The notes under the pieces are model-generated. The model ran no database searches, was not told where the DNA came from, and saw only the letters and a program-made list of their open reading frames with translations. DNA of 41,932 nt from Firmicutes bacterium ZOR0006 (GTDB lineage: Bacteria; Bacillota_I; Bacilli_A; Culicoidibacterales; ZOR0006), in contig JTLC01000002.1 of assembly GCA_000798955.1 (NCBI GenBank), positions 1 through 41,932 of the forward strand. Direction: 5' to 3'. The position numbers and the translations under genes are program-made. Each line of letters starts with the position of its first letter. The stretch's first letter is position 1. This document shows, one piece after another, positions 15,655 through 25,039 of the stretch.

Positions 15655-17085
15655 TTATTTTTTGAGTACAGCTTTTATTCCATCAGCCACAAATTCAACC
15701 TGTGTTCCGACAATTACTTGTGCTGTTGTCTTGTTCAGTTTCATGACACCTTTTGCTCCAAGTTTTTTCAGTGCTCCTTCATCAATTAAATCTGAATCAA
15801 CCACATCTAAACGCAAGCGTGTAGCACAGTTATCAACTTTGACAATGTTTGTTGCTCCACCCAAGCCAGTAACATAGTGCTCATATAACTCTTGTTCTGT
15901 ATATGAAAGTTGTTGTTCTGGTTCTTCTAACATATCCTCATCATTTTCACGCCCTGGTGTTGGTAAGTTTAACTTTACAATTAACGTATAGAAGACGGTA
16001 AAATATAACCCGGCCATCCCAGCACCAACTGCTAAAATTAAGAGTGGCTTTGTCGCTAAACTAAAGTTTAACATATAATCAATGGCACCTGCTGAGAATG
16101 TGAAGCCGTGTAAAACTCCAAGGCTATCAGTGATGAACATTGATAAGGCACTTAAGACTGCATGTGCCACGAGTAAGACTGGTGATAAGAAGATAAATAA
16201 AAATTCAAGTGGTTCTGTTACCCCTGTTAAGAATGATGTTAGAGCTAATGATAAGAGCATCCCGGCAACTGCTTTACGCTTATGCTTTTTAGCTGCAAAA
16301 TACATCGCTAATGCTAAGGCAGGTAATCCAAACATCATAATTGGGAAGAATCCAGCCATGAAGTGACCCGCTGTTGGATCACCGGCGAAGAAGCGGTTTA
16401 AATCACCTGTTGCTCCCGCGAAATCTCCTAATTGGAACCAGAAGAAACTATTAAAGACATGGTGTAGCCCTAACGGTAAAAGTAAACGATTGAAGAAGGC
16501 GAAGAAGGCTGCTCCAAATGCACCAAATCCAGCAATTCCCATTGATGCTTCTGTTAAACCACCTTGGATACTTGGCCAAATCATCGCTAAAGGTATCGCA
16601 ATCACTACCGAAATAATTCCAGCCATGATTGGTACTGCACGGCGGCCACCAAAGAAGGCTAAGAACTCTGGGAGACGAACACCACGGAATTTATTGTATG
16701 AGAGTCCACCAATAATCCCTGCTAATATTCCACCTAAAAAGGAAATATTTAATGTTGTAGCAATTGCTTCCTCAAAATTAATTCCCCAATACGTAACGGT
16801 AATATGCGTGAGCGTTAAGTATGAGACTAATCCGGCAAGTGCTGAAGCCCCATTTTGATCATCTGATAAACCAACAGCTACACCGACTGCGAATAACATC
16901 GGCAAATTATCAAAAATAGCACTCCCTGCTGATCCAAAGTACGGTAATATTTGGTCAACAAACGGAATAAAGTTTAACGCCGTTATTACATCTGCTTGCC
17001 CTAAGCGGAGCATTAATCCGGCAATTGGTAATACTGCGATTGGTAAAACGAGCGATTTTCCAATTTTTTGTAAAAATTTCAACAT
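15655..17085 (-). CDS. nagE: PTS N-acetylglucosamine-type permease, fused EIIC-EIIB
   Basis: The 476-residue protein has an EIIC membrane domain (about 1-375) that begins MLKFLQKIGKSLVLPIAVLP and contains the conserved GVTEPLEFLF. An EIIB domain follows, with the phospho-cysteine in VDNCATRLRL. No EIIA is attached, so phosphate must come from a separate or shared EIIA. The closest pattern is the GlcNAc permease; glucose or maltose types are possible. ATG 17085 is chosen because GGAGG lies 8 nt before it; ATG 17094 touches the ribosome site. It has its own promoter with a GntR-like site and a terminator. Confidence 0.88.
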   Translation of the reverse strand: MLKFLQKIGKSLVLPIAVLPIAGLMLRLGQADVITALNFIPFVDQILPYFGSAGSAIFDNLPMLFAVGVAVGLSDDQNGASALAGLVSYLTLTHITVTYWGINFEEAIATTLNISFLGGILAGIIGGLSYNKFRGVRLPEFLAFFGGRRAVPIMAGIISVVIAIPLAMIWPSIQGGLTEASMGIAGFGAFGAAFFAFFNRLLLPLGLHHVFNSFFWFQLGDFAGATGDLNRFFAGDPTAGHFMAGFFPIMMFGLPALALAMYFAAKKHKRKAVAGMLLSLALTSFLTGVTEPLEFLFIFLSPVLLVAHAVLSALSMFITDSLGVLHGFTFSAGAIDYMLNFSLATKPLLILAVGAGMAGLYFTVFYTLIVKLNLPTPGRENDEDMLEEPEQQLSYTEQELYEHYVTGLGGATNIVKVDNCATRLRLDVVDSDLIDEGALKKLGAKGVMKLNKTTAQVIVGTQVEFVADGIKAVLKK

Positions 17086-17110
17086 CTCTTTCATCCTCCA
17101 TTTTTCATTC

Positions 17111-17162
17111 TTGTATAGACATGTTACCAACCAATGTTAATTGTTCGTCAATATTGTGTCAA
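17111..17162 (-). promoter_or_regulatory. Promoter and GntR-like operator of the PTS permease gene
   Basis: TTGACA (17157-17162) and TAACAT (17134-17139) are exactly 17 nt apart. Downstream of the start, TTGTATAGACA (17111-17121, plus strand) resembles HutC/GntR sites such as those of NagR or TreR. Repression relieved by a sugar phosphate would fit a PTS gene. Confidence 0.6.
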
Positions 17163-17191
17163 TTATTTATGAATTTATTTGAATGATTCTT

Positions 17192-17223
17192 GCAATATTT
17201 TTCATTAATGAGAAAAATATTGC
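17192..17223. repeat. Perfect inverted repeat upstream of the PTS promoter
   Basis: Arms GCAATATTTTTC and GAAAAATATTGC (12 bp, 8-nt spacer) are followed on the plus strand by GCTTTTTTAG. A second palindrome of 22 bp of A/T-rich sequence lies at about 17256-17277. They may be operators or orphan terminators; no gene enters them from the plus strand. Confidence 0.6.
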
Positions 17224-17410
17224 GCTTTTTTAGATTTTTTCGGCTTTTTTATCCGAAAAATGAAAATTTTCATTTTTGCTCTTGGAACGAAATTACCTAA
17301 TCACATATTGATTTTCAAAAGAGATTGTTCACTTATTTCACATAAAAACCTACCTGTTCTTAGCTTTTTATAGCTATTTGAATCACTCTACTTCAGATGC
17401 TAAATTGCTG

Positions 17411-17533
17411 TCTTATATTGGCATTTTGATAGGTTAACTTTTTATACCACCTGCTTTACTTCATGGTAGCATCACAGTCAGTCACGCTCTTCTATAACGT
17501 GATTCAGCCTAGTAATTAGCTGAAAATCGAAAG
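17411..17533 (-). repeat. Duplicated intergenic element, copy A
   Basis: About 123 bp resembles copy B at 17813-17947. Shared blocks include GGCATTTTGATRGGTTAA, TTTTTATACC, and a long block ending in CTATAACGTGATTCAGCCTA with one nearby change. It has no ORF. In copy A the partner arm of the CATTTTGATGGGT hairpin is missing. It could be a decayed duplicate, a small mobile repeat or a small RNA. Confidence 0.7.
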
Positions 17534-17793
17534 TGGCTGAACTCATTTTTTGCATTCAGTCATTTCCTTATTTTCGTCGCTATTATTTAAGTGATTGAGT
17601 CGATGCTTGCATCAATTGCGAATGAAAAATAATCATTTTCACAAAACTTATTTTTGAGTGAGAATGAGTTTTTTCTAGAAATTGAAGACAAAATCACGTT
17701 ATTGCTTTTTCACCTCAAATATTCTGGTGTGAAAATCGACTTCAGACGCTCTCTTTTTTAAAACGTGCTTCCTGCTTCAAGGCTCAAAAAAAC

Positions 17794-17836
17794 ACCCATC
17801 AAAATGACGCAATCTTAAATTGGCATTTTGATGGGT
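17794..17836 (-). terminator. Terminator-like hairpin at the edge of repeat copy B
   Basis: A perfect 13-bp stem ACCCATCAAAATG/CATTTTGATGGGT (17824-17836 with 17794-17806) ends in GTGTTTTTTTG on the minus strand. No ORF directly precedes it, so it may end a small RNA or act as a backup for guaA. Confidence 0.7.
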
Positions 17837-17947
17837 TAATTTTTTATACCGCCTTGCTGCTATCCTTCTTTACTTTGTGATAGCACCGCAGTCAGTCACT
17901 CTCTTCTATAACGTGATTCAGCCTACGAGTATTCGCAAAAACGAAAG
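17813..17947 (-). repeat. Duplicated intergenic element, copy B
   Basis: About 135 bp matching copy A, with a short insertion near 17855-17868. On the minus strand it reads from CTTTCG through GGCTGAATCACG and ends in a strong terminator-like hairpin. This is consistent with a small-RNA gene, though I find no good promoter. Confidence 0.7.
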
Positions 17948-17984
17948 GAGATACGGGTGACATCTCAGCTACCTGTATCTCCTT
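17945..17984 (-). terminator. Long hairpin downstream of guaA
   Basis: Arms of 14 bp (17971-17984 with 17945-17958, one mismatch) with a 12-nt loop, followed on the minus strand by TCGTTTTTG. It is terminator-like and separates guaA from repeat copy B. Confidence 0.6.
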
Positions 17985-18090
17985 CCTAATTTTGCCTACC
18001 GCACTCGTTGCTGACTTAATACTTAGTTTTCAGCACCGGCTTCATCACTTAGTGGATTTGAAACGAGCTTCACACTTCGAGACTCGTCAA

Positions 18091-18138
18091 AACAAAAAGA
18101 CAGCTCCCACCACTTTTTTGTGGTCTGAAGCTATCTTT
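18091..18138 (-). terminator. Terminator of guaA
   Basis: A two-part stem: outer AAAGA-AGCT/AGCT-TCTTT with one mismatch, and inner ACCAC/GTGGT around a six-base A-run. It is followed by UUGUUUUG on the minus strand, about 70 nt after the guaA stop. Confidence 0.7.
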
Positions 18139-18206
18139 CCTTTTTTGACATTCCGTCTCGATGTTACTTTATTGCTTTGGGTAACAACGTGCTCAGGCTC
18201 TCTTGA

Positions 18207-19751
18207 TTATTCCCACTCAATTGTTGCTGGCGGCTTAGAGGTAATGTCATAGACGATTCGGTTAACTCCTTTGACTTCATTGACGATGCGAACTGATACT
18301 TTTTGTAGCATTTCCCATGGTAATTTAGCAAAGTCCGCTGTCATCCCATCGATTGATGAAACGGCACGAATCCCTAATGTGTAATCGTATGTTCGTTGAT
18401 CACCCATAACCCCAACTGAGCGGAGGTTGGTTAAAACCGTGAAGTATTGCCACACGTCTTTTTGTAAACCGAAGTTCACAACTTCTTCGTGTAAGATAGC
18501 ATCTGATTCACGAACGATGTGTAATTTTTCTTCAGTGATATCACCGATGATGCGGATTGCTAATCCTGGTCCTGGGAATGGTTGACGCCAAACGAGTTGT
18601 GGCGATAATCCTAACTCAATTCCTAATTGACGCACTTCATCTTTGAATAAAGTATCAAGTGGTTCAATCAGTTTGAATTCCATATCTTCTGGTAATCCAC
18701 CTACGTTGTGGTGTGATTTGATTGTTTGTGCTGTTTCTGTCCCAGACTCAACGATATCAGTATATAACGTTCCTTGGGCGAGCCACTTCACGTTTTCTTC
18801 TTTCGCTAAACGTTTTTGCTCATCATCAAAGGTGTAGATAAATTCATTTCCGATAATTTTCCGTTTTTCTTCTGGATCACTGACACCAGCAAGCTTGCTC
18901 ATGAAACGTTCGCGAGCATCGACTTTAATAATGTGCATATTGAATTCTTCACCGAAGACATGCATCACCATTTCAGCTTCATTTTTACGTAATAAATTGT
19001 GATCGACGAATAAACACGTTAACTGGTCACCGATTGCTTTATGTAATAAGGCGGCGACAACTGATGAATCAACACCACCACTTAATGCACATAAGACATG
19101 ATCTGTTCCAACTTGTTCACGAATTTTTGCAACTTGCATGTCGATGAAGCTTTTCATCGTCCAATCACCTTTCGCTTGACACACTTCATAAATGAAGTTC
19201 TTAATCATTGCTGTTCCGTGTTCACTATGTTGCACTTCCGGGTGGAATTGTACCGCATACATTTTACGGTTTTCATCATGCATCATGACGATTGGCGTTG
19301 TATCCGTTTGGGCATCAATGCTGAATCCTTCAGGTACTTCAACAACATGGTCACCATGACTCATCCACACAACTTGTTGTTCAGGTAAGTCTTTACATAA
19401 TGGTGTTGGATGCACGATTTCGATTTCTTTGCGTCCATACTCACGTGAGTGGGCACCTTCGACTTTTCCACCGTAGTGGTGTGCCATATACTGCATTCCA
19501 TAACAAATTCCCATTACTGGAATTCCTAGATCAAAAATTGCTGGATCAGGACGGAATGAACTTTCATCGTAGACACTATTTGGTCCTCCTGATAAAACAA
19601 TCCCTTTTACGTTTCCTAAAGCTTGAATTTCTTCAGCTGTCATTTTATGCGAACGTAATTCTGAGTAAACACCGAGTTCACGAATACGGCGGGCAATCAA
19701 TTGATTATATTGACTCCCGAAATCTAAAACAACAATCATTTCATTTTTCAT
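18207..19751 (-). CDS. guaA: GMP synthase (glutamine-hydrolysing)
   Basis: GuaA converts XMP to GMP with ATP and glutamine. The 514-residue chain has an N-terminal class I amidotransferase domain (catalytic Cys in GICYGMQYM near 84; FHPEVQHSE for His/Glu). An ATP pyrophosphatase domain with the P-loop [14 protein letters not shown] follows, then the dimerisation domain ending IEWE. The ribosome site is weak. It lies 20 bp after ade and completes the guaB-ade-guaA group controlled by the guanine riboswitch before guaB, so its product would feed back on its own expression. Confidence 0.98.
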   Translation of the reverse strand: MKNEMIVVLDFGSQYNQLIARRIRELGVYSELRSHKMTAEEIQALGNVKGIVLSGGPNSVYDESSFRPDPAIFDLGIPVMGICYGMQYMAHHYGGKVEGAHSREYGRKEIEIVHPTPLCKDLPEQQVVWMSHGDHVVEVPEGFSIDAQTDTTPIVMMHDENRKMYAVQFHPEVQHSEHGTAMIKNFIYEVCQAKGDWTMKSFIDMQVAKIREQVGTDHVLCALSGGVDSSVVAALLHKAIGDQLTCLFVDHNLLRKNEAEMVMHVFGEEFNMHIIKVDARERFMSKLAGVSDPEEKRKIIGNEFIYTFDDEQKRLAKEENVKWLAQGTLYTDIVESGTETAQTIKSHHNVGGLPEDMEFKLIEPLDTLFKDEVRQLGIELGLSPQLVWRQPFPGPGLAIRIIGDITEEKLHIVRESDAILHEEVVNFGLQKDVWQYFTVLTNLRSVGVMGDQRTYDYTLGIRAVSSIDGMTADFAKLPWEMLQKVSVRIVNEVKGVNRIVYDITSKPPATIEWE

Positions 19752-19771
19752 GGGTTGAGTTCTCTTTTCTT

Positions 19772-21481
19772 TTAAATTTCTAGTTCGGTACTCACAAATT
19801 GGAACTGTTCAACATCGAAAAGTCCTTTATTTGTCAGTTTTAATTTTGGAATCACTGGAAGTGATAAAAATGAGAGGGTCAAGAAAGGATTAAATGCCGC
19901 ACTAAACCCTAATGTCGTCAGTGCTTGATGTAATTCTTCCAAGTTTGCAAGCACTTCCGGGATTGGCCGGTCTGTAATTAAGCCAGCAACTTCGAGTTGT
20001 AGTTGTGCGATTACTTTTCCTTGATTTACAACAACAATTCCACCATTGATTTGGGCAATTGCTTGGGCAGCGACTTGCATATCAGTATCATTCATTCCCA
20101 TGACTAATAAGTTATGAGAATCGTGAGCAATGGTTGTCGCTATTGCTCCTGTTTGCAAACCAAACCCCTTCACAATCGCCATTCCTAAACTCTGCTGTGC
20201 TTTCGTATGACGTTCAATTACTGCCATTTTCGCCAAATCAGCTTGAGTATCACCGACAAAGTTAGTCGTTGGCGTGACTGTTACGATGGCTTCATTGGTT
20301 TGGAGATGATTCGGAATAATTTCAATTGCCCGCACCTGCGTTGAGGCTAATGGGAACGTAAAATCAATATTATCAGGAATGTGAACACTATTCCCTAATG
20401 ATTTTGTAGTCGGTTGTTTTCCTATCGCTGCATAATCAACTTCAATTCCATCTTTATAAATAGCGCGAATTGACATCGTGGTTAAATCACTTACTAGTAA
20501 ACAATCTGCTTTGAGACCAGGCGCGATTGCACCACGGTCATGGAGTCGATAGCATTGTGCTGTATTCAAAGTTGCCATTCGAACAGCTAACAGTGGATCA
20601 ACGCCGGCTCGAATCGCAATGCGAATCGCATTATCAATACTTCCTTCCCGCAATAAATCATCTAAATGTTTATCGTCGGTACATAAGCAAATCCGATTAT
20701 TGTTTGCCAAATTCACTTCTTGTAATAATTCTTCCAAATTTTTTGCGGCTGTTCCTTCGCGCATGAGGACATACATGCCTCGACGTAAACGCATTAAGAC
20801 TTCTTCGTGGTGTTCACATTCATGATCAGTCATCACACCAGCAGTAATATAACCATTCAGTTGCTCAGCTGTCAGTCCCGGTCCATGACCATCAACAACC
20901 AGATTGCGGTCTTTCGCAGCTTGTAATTTAGCAATGACATCCGGATCTGTATTCAAAACTCCAGGATAATTCATCATTTCTGCGAGTCCGAGCACCCGTG
21001 GATGATCGTATAATGGTGCTAGATCTGCCGCATTCAATACAGCTCCACTTGTTTCAAACGCTGTTGCTGGGACGCATGATGACGCCATAACGAAGACATC
21101 GAGACCAATATTTTCACTCGCATCAAGCATATATTGAATACCTTCAACACCTAGGACATTGGCAATTTCATGCGGATCACTCACGACACTTGTCACACCA
21201 TGTTGCAATGACAAACTCGCAAATTTACTTGGGGTCACGAGTGAAGATTCTAAATGAACATGAGCATCAATTAAACCAGGAATCAGATAGTGTCCTCGTG
21301 CATCAACAATTGTTTCTGCCTGAGGATACTCACCAATGCCCACAATAATCCCATCACTAATCGCCACATCACTCACATATGTCGTTAATGTAAAGACATC
21401 AACAATTGTTGCTTGATGAAAGACCAAATCAGGTAGCTGTTGCTTCATCGCAACTTGAATCAGTTTCGTTAAAGCTTCCAT
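19772..21481 (-). CDS. ade: Adenine deaminase
   Basis: This amidohydrolase deaminates adenine to hypoxanthine and ammonia. The 569-residue length is right for the Ade/YicP family. Metal-ligand motifs are visible: [12 protein letters not shown] (HxH), VVDGHGPG and DHECEHHEE, plus [12 protein letters not shown]. The C-terminal [25 protein letters not shown], in outline, is also typical. ATG 21481 follows AAGGAG with 8-nt spacing; GTG 21490 is less likely. It sits between guaB and guaA, which suggests salvage of adenine into the guanine branch through hypoxanthine and IMP, all shut down when guanine is plentiful. Confidence 0.96.
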   Translation of the reverse strand: MEALTKLIQVAMKQQLPDLVFHQATIVDVFTLTTYVSDVAISDGIIVGIGEYPQAETIVDARGHYLIPGLIDAHVHLESSLVTPSKFASLSLQHGVTSVVSDPHEIANVLGVEGIQYMLDASENIGLDVFVMASSCVPATAFETSGAVLNAADLAPLYDHPRVLGLAEMMNYPGVLNTDPDVIAKLQAAKDRNLVVDGHGPGLTAEQLNGYITAGVMTDHECEHHEEVLMRLRRGMYVLMREGTAAKNLEELLQEVNLANNNRICLCTDDKHLDDLLREGSIDNAIRIAIRAGVDPLLAVRMATLNTAQCYRLHDRGAIAPGLKADCLLVSDLTTMSIRAIYKDGIEVDYAAIGKQPTTKSLGNSVHIPDNIDFTFPLASTQVRAIEIIPNHLQTNEAIVTVTPTTNFVGDTQADLAKMAVIERHTKAQQSLGMAIVKGFGLQTGAIATTIAHDSHNLLVMGMNDTDMQVAAQAIAQINGGIVVVNQGKVIAQLQLEVAGLITDRPIPEVLANLEELHQALTTLGFSAAFNPFLTLSFLSLPVIPKLKLTNKGLFDVEQFQFVSTELEI

Positions 21482-21511
21482 GTTCCTCACTCCTTTACTT
21501 ATGAAGCAATT

Positions 21512-22990
21512 TTATTTTGAATAATTTGGTGCTTCTTTCGTAATTTGAATATCATGTGGATGACTTTCACGTAAACCGGCACCAGTAATTTTAACAAATT
21601 TTCCATTTACTTTCAGATCAGCAATCGTTGCCGTTCCACAATATCCCATACTTGAACGTAATCCCCCCATTAATTGGTAAATCACATCTTCTAATTTCCC
21701 TTTATGTGGGACGCGTCCTTCGATTCCTTCAGGAACTAATTTTTTGGCTTCTTTAGCATTTGATTGGAAGTAACGATCCTTACTTCCGCGTGCCATCGCC
21801 GCTAATGATCCCATTCCGACATAGACTTTATATCGACGGCCTTCAAGTAACACTTCTTCTCCTGGCGCTTCTTCTGTCCCAGCTAATAGCCCCCCGAGCA
21901 TGACACAGTCAGCACCGGCAGCGATTGCTTTTGGAATATCACCAGATAATTTAATTCCACCATCGGCGATTACACCAACACCGGCAGCTTTACAAACTTG
22001 AGCGACTTCATTCACAGCTGAAATTTGCGGAACACCAACACCGGCAACAACGCGTGTTGTACAGATTGAACCTGGTCCAACCCCAACTTTAACAGCATCT
22101 GCACCAGCAGCGATTAAATCTTTGGCAGCTTCTGGTGTGACAATATTTCCTGCAATAACGTCTAAAGCTGGAAAGTTTGTTTTAATTTGTGCAACAGCAT
22201 TTAAAATACCTTCTGAATGACCATGTGCTGAATCGACTGTAACCAGGTCAACACCTGCTTTTACTAAAGCAGTTACACGTTCAATTAAGTCAGCACCAAC
22301 ACCAACAGCAGCTCCACAACGTAAGCGTCCTTGGCTGTCTTTACATGAATGCGGATAATTTTGCACATTATCAATATCTTTGATTGTAATTAACCCACAT
22401 AAACAGTTATCTTCATCAACAATTGGTAATTTTTCAATACGATTTTCCAATAAAATGGCCTTTGCCTCTTCTATTGAAGTTCCGACTGGTGCTGTAATTA
22501 ACTTTTCTTTTGTCATCACATCGGCAACTGGTGTTTCATCTAATGTACGGTATTTCAAGTCACGATTTGTAATAATTCCGACCAGTTTTCCGTGTTTTGT
22601 GACTACTGGCAATCCTGAAATACGGTATGTCGCTAAAATTTCTTCGGCCGCAATCAATGTTGATTCTGGGTGTAACGTAATTGGATTGGTAATCATTCCA
22701 TTTTCTGAGCGTTTCACGCGATCAACTTCTTTTGCTTGCTCTTCGATTGACATATTTTTGTGAATAATCCCAATTCCACCTTGGCGTGCTAAAGCGATTG
22801 CCAGTTGTGATTCAGTTACAGTATCCATTGCTGCTGAAAGTACCGGGATGTTTAAACGGATATTTTTTGTTAATTGCGTTTGCAATGAAACCTCATTAGG
22901 TAGTACTGCTGAACGTTGCGGAATCAATAATAAGTCATCGAATGTATATCCTTCTAAAACAATTTTCCCATTCATATCTGGATTATTCAT
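21512..22990 (-). CDS. guaB: IMP dehydrogenase
   Basis: GuaB oxidises IMP to XMP with NAD+, the committed step to guanine nucleotides. The 492-residue protein begins with the TFDDLLLIP motif, carries two CBS modules inserted at about 95-210, and has the catalytic loop GPGSICTTR with the active Cys. The flap and [12 protein letters not shown], then the C-terminal [19 protein letters not shown] (in outline), follow. ATG 22990 lies 9 nt after AGGAGG; a longer upstream frame runs through the leader. It is the first gene of guaB-ade-guaA and has a guanine-class riboswitch with a traced terminator in its leader. Confidence 0.98.
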   Translation of the reverse strand: MNNPDMNGKIVLEGYTFDDLLLIPQRSAVLPNEVSLQTQLTKNIRLNIPVLSAAMDTVTESQLAIALARQGGIGIIHKNMSIEEQAKEVDRVKRSENGMITNPITLHPESTLIAAEEILATYRISGLPVVTKHGKLVGIITNRDLKYRTLDETPVADVMTKEKLITAPVGTSIEEAKAILLENRIEKLPIVDEDNCLCGLITIKDIDNVQNYPHSCKDSQGRLRCGAAVGVGADLIERVTALVKAGVDLVTVDSAHGHSEGILNAVAQIKTNFPALDVIAGNIVTPEAAKDLIAAGADAVKVGVGPGSICTTRVVAGVGVPQISAVNEVAQVCKAAGVGVIADGGIKLSGDIPKAIAAGADCVMLGGLLAGTEEAPGEEVLLEGRRYKVYVGMGSLAAMARGSKDRYFQSNAKEAKKLVPEGIEGRVPHKGKLEDVIYQLMGGLRSSMGYCGTATIADLKVNGKFVKITGAGLRESHPHDIQITKEAPNYSK

Positions 22991-23050
22991 TTGTATATGC
23001 CTCCTGTATGCATTTCCCCCCACGACACGAATAGCTGTTTTTATGTATAG

Positions 23051-23114
23051 AAAAAGCGCACCTTAGCCACTGTGAAAAAAGCATGTAATTTTCGCAATGA
23101 ACGTAAGGTAACGC
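23051..23114 (-). terminator. Riboswitch-controlled terminator in the guaB leader
   Basis: On the minus strand GCGUUACCUUA (23104-23114) pairs with UAAGGUGCGC (23056-23065), giving about ten pairs with one bulge, then five U. Its 5' arm contains UACCUUA, which can instead pair with UAAGGUA of the aptamer P1 strand (23173-23179). Ligand-stabilised P1 would therefore free the terminator arm and switch the operon off. Confidence 0.75.
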
Positions 23115-23173
23115 TAAAAAGCATAACTTTTGTGTAGATGTTAGCATTCACAAAAGTAAGCCTAAAAAACGAT

Positions 23174-23243
23174 ACCTTATAGCCCTTCTATTTACGGTTT
23201 CAGGGTAGAGACTCTTGGACCAATTACCAAGTATATATAAAGT
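23174..23243 (-). promoter_or_regulatory. Guanine-class purine riboswitch aptamer, guaB leader
   Basis: P1 is ACUUUAUA/UAUAAGGU, P2 CUUGG/CCAAG with a UUGG-type loop, J2/3 contains CUCUACC, and L3 is CCGUAAAU. P3 is unusual: three or four canonical pairs followed by a tandem G-A/A-G mismatch. The base equivalent to position 74 is C (GCUAU), which marks guanine rather than adenine binding. Confidence 0.88.
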
Positions 23244-23289
23244 GTCAGATTATTCGTGTGTCGGGAATATTTAATTTTTATTAGTATTT

Positions 23290-23318
23290 ATACTACTGCT
23301 GTCAGTCGTTGATGTCAA
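23290..23318 (-). promoter_or_regulatory. Promoter of guaB-ade-guaA
   Basis: TTGACA (23313-23318) and TAGTAT (23290-23295) are spaced 17 nt. The start near 23283 lies about 40 nt before the aptamer. The remaining 22991-23457 gap holds the riboswitch platform and, facing the other way, the promoter of the hydrolase gene. Confidence 0.75.
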
Positions 23319-23380
23319 TCATTTTCGTCTAAAATCGTTATTTTTCTTGAATTCATTGGCGACTCTAACAGAGAAAGCGG

Positions 23381-23409
23381 TGTTTTATTCTTTTTATTTA
23401 TGCTAAAAT
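23381..23409 (+). promoter_or_regulatory. Promoter of the alpha/beta hydrolase gene
   Basis: TAAAAT (23404-23409) has the extended -10 TGC before it and a poor -35 (TGTTTT) 17 nt upstream. It is divergent from the guaB promoter. Confidence 0.45.
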
Positions 23410-23457
23410 ATAAACTAACTACTAATTTAGATTATAAAAAAATGAGGTTTAACTGCA

Positions 23458-24429
23458 ATGAAACAAAAATTCAGAAAAATTTTGGCAATCATATTTATCA
23501 GTTTCATCAGTTTCGTCTGTTTATTCATAATCGTAACTGTTATCACGCTCAATATGCGTCTCACATTCACGGAGCAGTATGATTATCAGGATGATGCTCC
23601 TGGCCAATACATTACTGTTCAAGGTTATGACCTCCACTACCAAATTATTGGTGAACCTACAGAAAAACCACCAATCCTCTTCCTTCATGGTTTCAATGCT
23701 GCTGCGAGTCATGAATGGAGTAAAATTGCTCCTTATTTAGCAGAGTATCAACTTATTTTAGTTGATCACCTCGGGATGGGCTATTCACAGCGTATACTTG
23801 AGCCCAATCCAATTTTGTCAATTCAAGGTCAAAGTAATTTATACGCTGATTTTATTAAACAACTCGGCTATGATCATGTTAATCTCATTGGGGTCTCATA
23901 TGCTGGGGCAATCGCGACCCAATTGGCTTTTGATGCACCTGACTTAATTAACCAATTAATCCTGATTGGACCACAGCTCCTTGAACTCGGTGGTGGTGGC
24001 TTTTCAACGCTTTCTCGTTTACCTTTTGGAATCGGGAGTGGCTTCACTTACTTTGCTATGGGGGCTGGATTTTTTGGTACAGAGTTATATGCCTTGGATT
24101 GTAATTTTGAGCCTATTGGTTTTTGCCCGAGTGAAGAAGATCGTGCTATTCGACAACGTCAAGCTGAAATTCGGGGAACAACAGCAAGTTTTATGGCATA
24201 TAATACTACCCCCCAACAAACGAGCCTACCCGATGCCTTACAACATCTTCAAATCCCAACACTCTTTATCTATGGAGAAGCGGACAGCCTTCAAGGTGGT
24301 GCCATGCAAACCGTTCAAACGTTATTACCTACTGCCGAAATGCAGATTATTGCCAATAACTACCATACTCCACATCTCCAGTCACCGGAGGCAACCGCCC
24401 AACCGATTCGGGAATTCTTTGATGAATAA
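23458..24429 (+). CDS. Membrane-anchored alpha/beta hydrolase
   Basis: The 323-residue protein has a lysine-rich start and one hydrophobic segment (about 8-31) that should anchor it with the enzyme outside the membrane. The hydrolase domain shows the oxyanion-hole motif LHGFNAA, the nucleophile elbow GVSYAG (Ser about 146), an acidic residue in YGEADSLQ, and a C-terminal His in NNYHTPHL. The cap region contains two cysteines that could pair. GAGG lies 11 nt before the ATG. It forms a single-gene unit between a divergent promoter and a terminator. The substrate (ester, lipid or peptide) is unknown. Confidence 0.9.
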   Translation: MKQKFRKILAIIFISFISFVCLFIIVTVITLNMRLTFTEQYDYQDDAPGQYITVQGYDLHYQIIGEPTEKPPILFLHGFNAAASHEWSKIAPYLAEYQLILVDHLGMGYSQRILEPNPILSIQGQSNLYADFIKQLGYDHVNLIGVSYAGAIATQLAFDAPDLINQLILIGPQLLELGGGGFSTLSRLPFGIGSGFTYFAMGAGFFGTELYALDCNFEPIGFCPSEEDRAIRQRQAEIRGTTASFMAYNTTPQQTSLPDALQHLQIPTLFIYGEADSLQGGAMQTVQTLLPTAEMQIIANNYHTPHLQSPEATAQPIREFFDE

Positions 24430-24430
24430 C

Positions 24431-24464
24431 AAAAACCACGCTCAGTAATAAGCGTGGTTTTTTT
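24431..24464. terminator. Bidirectional terminator after the hydrolase gene
   Basis: A perfect 12-bp stem AAAAACCACGCT/AGCGTGGTTTTT. Its edge overlaps the stop codon of the convergent small membrane protein gene at 24463. Confidence 0.9.
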
Positions 24465-24648
24465 AGTGTTTATGATCGAATAATGTTAAATAAACAAAAA
24501 TGCCTCCTGAAAGCACAAGAATAACTAAAATCGTTCCCAAGGTTACTAAAATCCCTTGCCAGACACCATATCCAAATGCTCCAAAAGAGACAAATCCTGT
24601 GAAAATTGAAGCGATGATAATAAAAATAATGCCCAATAGGATTTTCAT
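24463..24648 (-). CDS. Small membrane protein, 61 residues, two transmembrane segments
   Basis: The product begins MKILLGIIFIIIASIFTGFV and has a second hydrophobic stretch (about 30-54), with a short polar tail FDHKH. ATG 24648 follows AAAGGA with 9-nt spacing, whereas the longer frame starting at 24708 has no ribosome site. No family is recognised. Most of the chain is within the membrane. The stop codon lies in the shared terminator. Confidence 0.65.
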   Translation of the reverse strand: MKILLGIIFIIIASIFTGFVSFGAFGYGVWQGILVTLGTILVILVLSGGIFVYLTLFDHKH

Positions 24649-24999
24649 TTGTCTCAGTCCTTTCTTTTTCCTAATATCATATTCCATATTATACGCTTTT
24701 ACTTCCAAATTTCGATGGTATTTGTTGTATATTTTCTTTTAAAATATACTGAAAAAAATTGTACTTCACAAAAAAAACACAACTTCTTTAGTAAACATTT
24801 ATTGTTTCTCAGAAATGAACTTTGTATACTGAATTTAGAGGTGTTAAAGTTATCTTTGAACTCCTCTACTCTTACTTAATTTTTTTATTCATTTTATTTT
24901 GTTTTCTCTCTTTTTTATCTTTCTGCTTTTGTATTTTACTTGTTGTTTCGCGACAACAAACAATTCGCGTTGACGAAGCGAATTGATTTATCTCCTTAT
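24649..24999. other. AT-rich intergenic region with inverted repeats
   Basis: No gene is seen. It holds a perfect inverted repeat GTATATTTT/AAAATATAC near 24720, probably in the promoter of the 61-residue protein. Two adjacent hairpins follow: TTGTTG/CAACAA (24940-24959) and CAATTCGC/GCGAATTG (24961-24985). A T-rich plus strand lies between them. Confidence 0.6.
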
Positions 25000-25032
25000 A
25001 AAAAAACGACCGAGTGCATCGGTCGTTTTTTT
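25000..25032 (-). terminator. Terminator of the pur operon
   Basis: A perfect stem AAAAAAACGACCGA/TCGGTCGTTTTTTT with a 5-nt loop, just after the purD stop at 25040. Confidence 0.93.
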
Positions 25033-25039
25033 CATATCC

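Noticed and set aside
17086-18206. Mobile element or insertion sequence in the long gap
   Set aside because: No transposase frame, terminal repeats with target duplication, or integrase is visible; only short local duplications and hairpins.
17992-18252. 86-residue plus-strand ORF downstream of guaA
   Set aside because: No ribosome site, crosses the guaA terminator and the guaA coding end; looks like chance.
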